Below are positions 6,238 through 9,048 of a DNA stretch of 9,048 bases, one piece after another (the stretch's first letter is position 1; the number at the start of each line of letters is the position of its first letter). Below the pieces are notes generated by a model. It did not search any database. It was not told the DNA's origin and saw only the letters and a program-made list of their open reading frames with translations. The DNA comes from Actinomycetes bacterium (lineage in GTDB: Bacteria > Actinomycetota > Acidimicrobiia > Acidimicrobiales > Bog-793): assembly GCA_021785095.1 (NCBI GenBank), contig JAJYGM010000064.1, positions 1 to 9,048 of the forward strand, in the 5' to 3' direction. Position numbers and translations under genes: made by a program.

Positions 6238-7007
6238 GCGCCGTCACGAAGGCCGACACCGCGGTTCGCGCTCCGGCTCCCGAGGTGGAGCCATCGAGCG
6301 ATGTCGCGAACTGGAGCCCCACCTGGACCGGGCGCCTCCGCTCCGCCGGTCTGCGCCGCCTGCCGCCTGAGAAGCTGCTCCCGGACTCCCAGCCTGCCTA
6401 CGTCCAGTCGGCCGTCTACCTGTTCGGAGCCCTTACCCTCTCCGCCTTCGGTGTCGTCGTGCTGTCCGGGATGGTTCTGGCCATCGAGGGCGCGAACTGG
6501 TGGCACGTGTCGAACGCCGGGCTGTTCGTGAACTCCATCCACCTCTGGGGGACCGAGCTCTTCTTCTTCTTCATGGTCCTCCACCTCTGGGGCAAGTTCT
6601 TCATGGCCGCATGGCGGGGCAGGCGTCGCGCCACGTGGATCACCGGCGTGTTGGCCTTTGTCGTCTCGATCGCGACCGCCTTCACCGGCTACCTGTCGCA
6701 GCAGAACTTCGACTCGGAGTGGATCAGCACCCAGGCGAAGGACGGCATCAATGCGACCGGAGCCGGTGCTTTCTGGAACGTCCTCAATTTCGGCCAGATG
6801 CTGCTGTGGCACGTGGTCCTGCTCCCCCTCGTCGTCGCCGTGTTCGTTGGCATTCACGTGCTCCTCGTCCGGCGGCGCGGTGTCGTCCCGCCGTTCGCGC
6901 TGGCCGCGCGTGGGGCGACTGGCTGGTCCGACACGACCGAACGCGAGGACCTGACGAAGGACGAGGCCGCGGAAGCAACATCGACCGAGGAGGTGGCCTC
7001 GAAGTGA
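6234..7007 (+). CDS. Cytochrome b6-like (cytochrome b N-terminal domain) membrane protein (257 aa)
   Basis: A di-heme b-type cytochrome subunit corresponding to the N-terminal four-helix half of cytochrome b, as in b6 of b6f complexes. It would pass electrons across the membrane between quinol and another carrier. Residues 1-55 are cytoplasmic. The four main spans are about 60-83, 100-122, 133-154 and 187-212. Heme ligands are His103/His117 (spacing 14) in helix B and His193/His208 (spacing 15) in helix D; a spacing of 15 in the second pair is typical of b6-type rather than bc1-type proteins. The conserved TGYLS turn is at 151-155. The C-terminal tail is acidic. The PEWY quinol-site motif belongs to the missing C-terminal subunit and is not here. 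The sequence IHLWGTELFFFFMVLHLWGK differs from ordinary actinobacterial QcrB, so this is probably a separate cytochrome complex. Both ends overlap neighbours by 4 bases. Confidence 0.9.
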   Translation: MSAVTKADTAVRAPAPEVEPSSDVANWSPTWTGRLRSAGLRRLPPEKLLPDSQPAYVQSAVYLFGALTLSAFGVVVLSGMVLAIEGANWWHVSNAGLFVNSIHLWGTELFFFFMVLHLWGKFFMAAWRGRRRATWITGVLAFVVSIATAFTGYLSQQNFDSEWISTQAKDGINATGAGAFWNVLNFGQMLLWHVVLLPLVVAVFVGIHVLLVRRRGVVPPFALAARGATGWSDTTEREDLTKDEAAEATSTEEVASK

Positions 7008-7960
7008 GCAAGCGCTTCAACCCCGACCGTGACGTCGCCGAGTGGCACGGTCCGGCCATCCGGTACGACTTGTTGAAGGAAGTGACGGTGGGTTTCGCCG
7101 TCGTGTTGGTGCTGGCGCTGGTCTTCGCCGTCGTCTTCTCGTCTCCGGACGAATCTGCGATCACCCTCCAGTCGTGGTCGAAAGCGGCTCCGGTCGACTT
7201 CGTGCAGACCGCGATCACCGAGCTGGACGGCACGAGCGCGTCGGCCACGTACGGTGCGCCGTACAACCACACGCCCGGCACCGGCCAGCAGCTCGGCCCG
7301 ATCTCGATCGAACGGGCCATCGGGGTGCACATCCCACTCGACACCTCCCGGGCTTTCGTCATCGACCCCCTCGAGACGCTGCCGCGCCAGCCTGCGCTCA
7401 CGAGCGCCATACGCCAGTACAAGTCTGCGCCGGCCAAGCAGCAGACCGCCTGGACGTCTGCATACGAGAAGGTGGTCGGGAAGGCAACGTTCAACGGCGC
7501 CCTTCACGTGGCTCCCGGCTCGTACGGTCCGGTCGCACCGATGATGACGGCGCTGCTCGGTATGGCTCGCAGCGGAGCTCTCGACGGGGCGCTCACGAAG
7601 ACGCCGCAGCTCTACGGGACCGACTACACCAAGCCACTGCTCTTCATCGCCGACGGCACCTACATGGGCAACGTGGCGCAGTCCCGCAACCTGCTCGGCA
7701 ATCAATGGGGAATGATGAACGAGACCGGTCAGTATCCCGGTCAAGCCTGGCTGTGGCTCTACACGCTCTGGTACCAGGTGCCGCCCATGAACTCGTCGTC
7801 GAACGGTGACGTCGAGGTGTGGGCGATCATGATGGGCCTCACGGTGCTGCTCGCGCTGGTGCCGTTCATCCCCGGACTCCGGTCGATCCCCCGCTGGACC
7901 CGGATCTATCGCCTCATCTGGCGTCGCCACTACCGATCGCTCCCGCCGGTCTCCAGTTGA
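7004..7960 (+). CDS. Uncharacterised membrane protein partner of the b6-like cytochrome (318 aa)
   Basis: A bitopic-hairpin protein: a cytoplasmic N-terminus, one span at about 28-46, an extracytoplasmic domain of roughly 220 residues, a second span at about 271-290, and a very basic C-terminal tail ([19 protein letters not shown]). It has no CxxCH, Rieske cysteine/histidine or copper-site motif, and no PEWY motif, so it does not replace the known bc or b6f partners by sequence. Notable stretches are [20 protein letters not shown] (77-96), [15 protein letters not shown] (206-220), and the aromatic-rich [14 protein letters not shown] (234-247) followed by [14 protein letters not shown] before span two. 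The GTG start overlaps the cytochrome stop as GTGA, with GAGGAGG about 10 bases upstream. Similar proteins sit beside b6-like genes in other actinobacteria, as far as I remember. A role as a dedicated subunit of that cytochrome is inferred from linkage only. Confidence 0.85.
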   Translation: MSKRFNPDRDVAEWHGPAIRYDLLKEVTVGFAVVLVLALVFAVVFSSPDESAITLQSWSKAAPVDFVQTAITELDGTSASATYGAPYNHTPGTGQQLGPISIERAIGVHIPLDTSRAFVIDPLETLPRQPALTSAIRQYKSAPAKQQTAWTSAYEKVVGKATFNGALHVAPGSYGPVAPMMTALLGMARSGALDGALTKTPQLYGTDYTKPLLFIADGTYMGNVAQSRNLLGNQWGMMNETGQYPGQAWLWLYTLWYQVPPMNSSSNGDVEVWAIMMGLTVLLALVPFIPGLRSIPRWTRIYRLIWRRHYRSLPPVSS

Positions 7961-8007
7961 GGCGGTCTCCGGTCAAGGCGGTCTCCGGTCAAGGCGGTCT
8001 CCAGTTA
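7948..8007 (+). repeat. 16-bp direct tandem repeat, 3.75 copies
   Basis: Units start at 7948, 7964, 7980 and 7996. Units two and three are identical (GGTCTCCGGTCAAGGC). Unit one differs at three positions (GGTCTCCAGTTGAGGC). The partial fourth unit GGTCTCCAGTTA carries the unit-one version of the variable middle. Unit one contains the last codons and stop of the upstream membrane protein. The array fills most of the 70-base gap before the response regulator. Confidence 0.9.
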
Positions 8008-8030
8008 GTCTGCGGGAGGTGGATGAAGGC

Positions 8031-8681
8031 ATGCTGAAGGTGTTCCTGCTGGACGACCACGAGGTCGTCCGTGCAGGCCTCCGCGGGCTGCTCGAAGCGA
8101 CCGGCGAGATCGAGGTGGTCGGCGAGGCCGGTACCGCCGACGAGGCGATACGGCGCGTCCCGGCGCTTCGTCCGGACGTCGCCGTCCTCGACGTGCGGCT
8201 TCCCGACGGTGACGGCGTCGAGGTCTGCCGCGAGCTGCGGAGCCGGATGCCCGACCTTCACTGCCTCATGCTCACGTCGTTCGCCGACGACGAGGCGCTC
8301 TTCGCCGCCATCATGGGTGGGGCGTCGGGGTACATGCTGAAGCAGATCCGAGGTAACGACCTCGTCACCGCTATCCAGCGTGTGGGGCGTGGCGAGTCCC
8401 TCATCGACCCGGCGCTCACCCACCGGGTGCTCGAGCGCCTCCGCTCGGGTCCGAAGCAGGACGAGCGCTTGTCCCGGTTGTCCGACCAGGAGCGGCGCAT
8501 CCTCGATCTGCTGGCTGAAGGGCTCACGAACCGGCAGATCGCCGAGCGCCTGTTCCTCGCGGAGAAGACGGTCAAGAACTACGTTTCCAACCTGCTCACC
8601 AAGCTCGGCATGTCACGTCGTACCGAGGCTGCCGCCTTCGCTGCACGCATCTCCGAGCGAGAGCACCACAGCGACCACTAG
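8031..8681 (+). CDS. DevR/DosR-like NarL-family response regulator (216 aa)
   Basis: A two-domain transcription factor: a receiver domain (1-120) phosphorylated by a sensor kinase, and a LuxR/NarL helix-turn-helix domain (150-212) that binds DNA as a dimer. Receiver residues are Asp8, Asp9, phospho-acceptor Asp54 ([11 protein letters not shown]), Thr82 (MLTS) and Lys104 (YMLKQI). The HTH has [20 protein letters not shown] (150-169) and the recognition helix around [17 protein letters not shown], with Lys179, Lys182 and Asn183. These positions and their numbering coincide with M. tuberculosis DevR as I remember it, including Thr198, so this is a close relative of the hypoxia/NO/CO regulator. 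The ATG start at 8031 gives [13 protein letters not shown], matching DevR's N-terminus; the GTG at 8019 would add four residues but has no ribosome site. No kinase is nearby. It may be cotranscribed with the cytochrome operon 70 bases upstream. Confidence 0.93.
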   Translation: MLKVFLLDDHEVVRAGLRGLLEATGEIEVVGEAGTADEAIRRVPALRPDVAVLDVRLPDGDGVEVCRELRSRMPDLHCLMLTSFADDEALFAAIMGGASGYMLKQIRGNDLVTAIQRVGRGESLIDPALTHRVLERLRSGPKQDERLSRLSDQERRILDLLAEGLTNRQIAERLFLAEKTVKNYVSNLLTKLGMSRRTEAAAFAARISEREHHSDH

Positions 8682-9048
8682 CAAACGGCCTCTTCGACAT
8701 CGAGCAGGAAGCGTCGCATCGTCGATTCGGCGATCTGATGCATGGCGAAACGATCGAACGCCGAGCCGTACGGCCTGAGCGGCGCGCGGTAGCGCGCAGA
8801 CAGCGAGAGGCGGCTCGTGGATTCCCCGAGATCCGAGAGCGCCAGGTCACCTTCGAGGCGGGGGAACGCGGTGTCGACCATGATCGGCGTCCAGGTCATG
8901 GGGATGAGGATCCGGTCTCCCTGCCAGGAGGGAGCAGAAGCCGTGACGGCGATCGCCGGGGTGGGCAACCCGCCGACCGACTTGGCGCTGAGGACGATCC
9001 CGACATCCGAAGGCGCAGTCGTGCTCGGGTCCGCGCCGGCGGGGCCGG
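8678..9048 (-). CDS. Conserved hypothetical protein, C-terminal part only (at least 123 aa)
   Basis: The frame stays open to the right window edge, so the true start lies outside. The visible part reads through a Gly/Pro/Ala-rich segment, then [68 protein letters not shown], and a C-terminal helix [20 protein letters not shown]. The alternating strands closed by a long helix suggest a START/SRPBCC-like fold. I recall similar conserved proteins of unknown function in actinobacteria, but I cannot name the family with certainty. Internal TTG (8966-8968) is a possible but unlikely start. The gene converges on the DevR-like regulator, and the two TAG stops share CTAG (8678-8681). No function is proposed. 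Confidence 0.65.
   Translation of the reverse strand, partial: GPAGADPSTTAPSDVGIVLSAKSVGGLPTPAIAVTASAPSWQGDRILIPMTWTPIMVDTAFPRLEGDLALSDLGESTSRLSLSARYRAPLRPYGSAFDRFAMHQIAESTMRRFLLDVEEAVC

Noticed and set aside
6500..7960. A 486-residue plus-strand open frame running through cytochrome b into the next gene
   Set aside because: It only runs as a shadow through the cytochrome gene before becoming the frame of the true 318-residue protein, which starts at GTG 7004 with a coupled GTGA overlap.
7948..8007. Tandem repeats considered as a CRISPR array
   Set aside because: The units are contiguous 16-mers without spacers, and no cas gene is present.

Overview
The window looks like chromosomal DNA from a high-GC Actinomycetota species. 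The reasons are a strong G/C third-position bias, many GTG and TTG starts, three proteins of flavin/F420-type oxidoreductase families, a candidate leaderless promoter, and a response regulator that lines up residue for residue with mycobacterial DevR/DosR. I cannot name the genus. No mobile element, CRISPR array, rRNA or tRNA gene was seen.

Layout from left to right. Positions 148-1346 (minus): a secreted sedolisin-type (S53) serine-carboxyl peptidase whose signal peptide and catalytic domain lie in different frames. 1478-1900 (plus): a small PPOX-fold, probably F420-binding, flavoprotein. 2057-2860 (minus): a short-chain dehydrogenase. 2861-3177: a divergent intergenic region with two odd palindromes and a promoter that seems to start transcription on the GTG of the next gene. 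3178-4845 (plus): a two-gene unit of an LLM-class F420-dependent oxidoreductase and a SAM-dependent methyltransferase. 4839-5864 (minus): a second, different LLM-class oxidoreductase, convergent with the methyltransferase; the stops overlap by 7 bp.

The right third is the most interesting. A compact plus-strand operon at 6073-7960 encodes a 54-residue single-span membrane protein, a cytochrome b6-like four-helix protein with two histidine pairs spaced 14 and 15, and a 318-residue membrane protein with a roughly 220-residue extracytoplasmic domain. Both gene junctions are GTGA overlaps of 4 bp. No Rieske protein, cytochrome c or cytochrome b C-terminal subunit accompanies them. Seventy bases downstream, across a 16-bp tandem repeat, lies the DevR-like response regulator (8031-8681). 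About 60 bp upstream of the operon is an imperfect palindrome (5995-6010) resembling a DevR/DosR box. The working model, an inference, is an oxygen- or redox-responsive b-type cytochrome complex controlled by the adjacent DevR-like regulator, perhaps with autoregulation. No histidine kinase is present in the window.

The right edge holds the C-terminal part of a minus-strand protein that resembles a conserved actinobacterial, possibly SRPBCC-like, family. It is convergent with the regulator and the two stop codons share the tetranucleotide CTAG.
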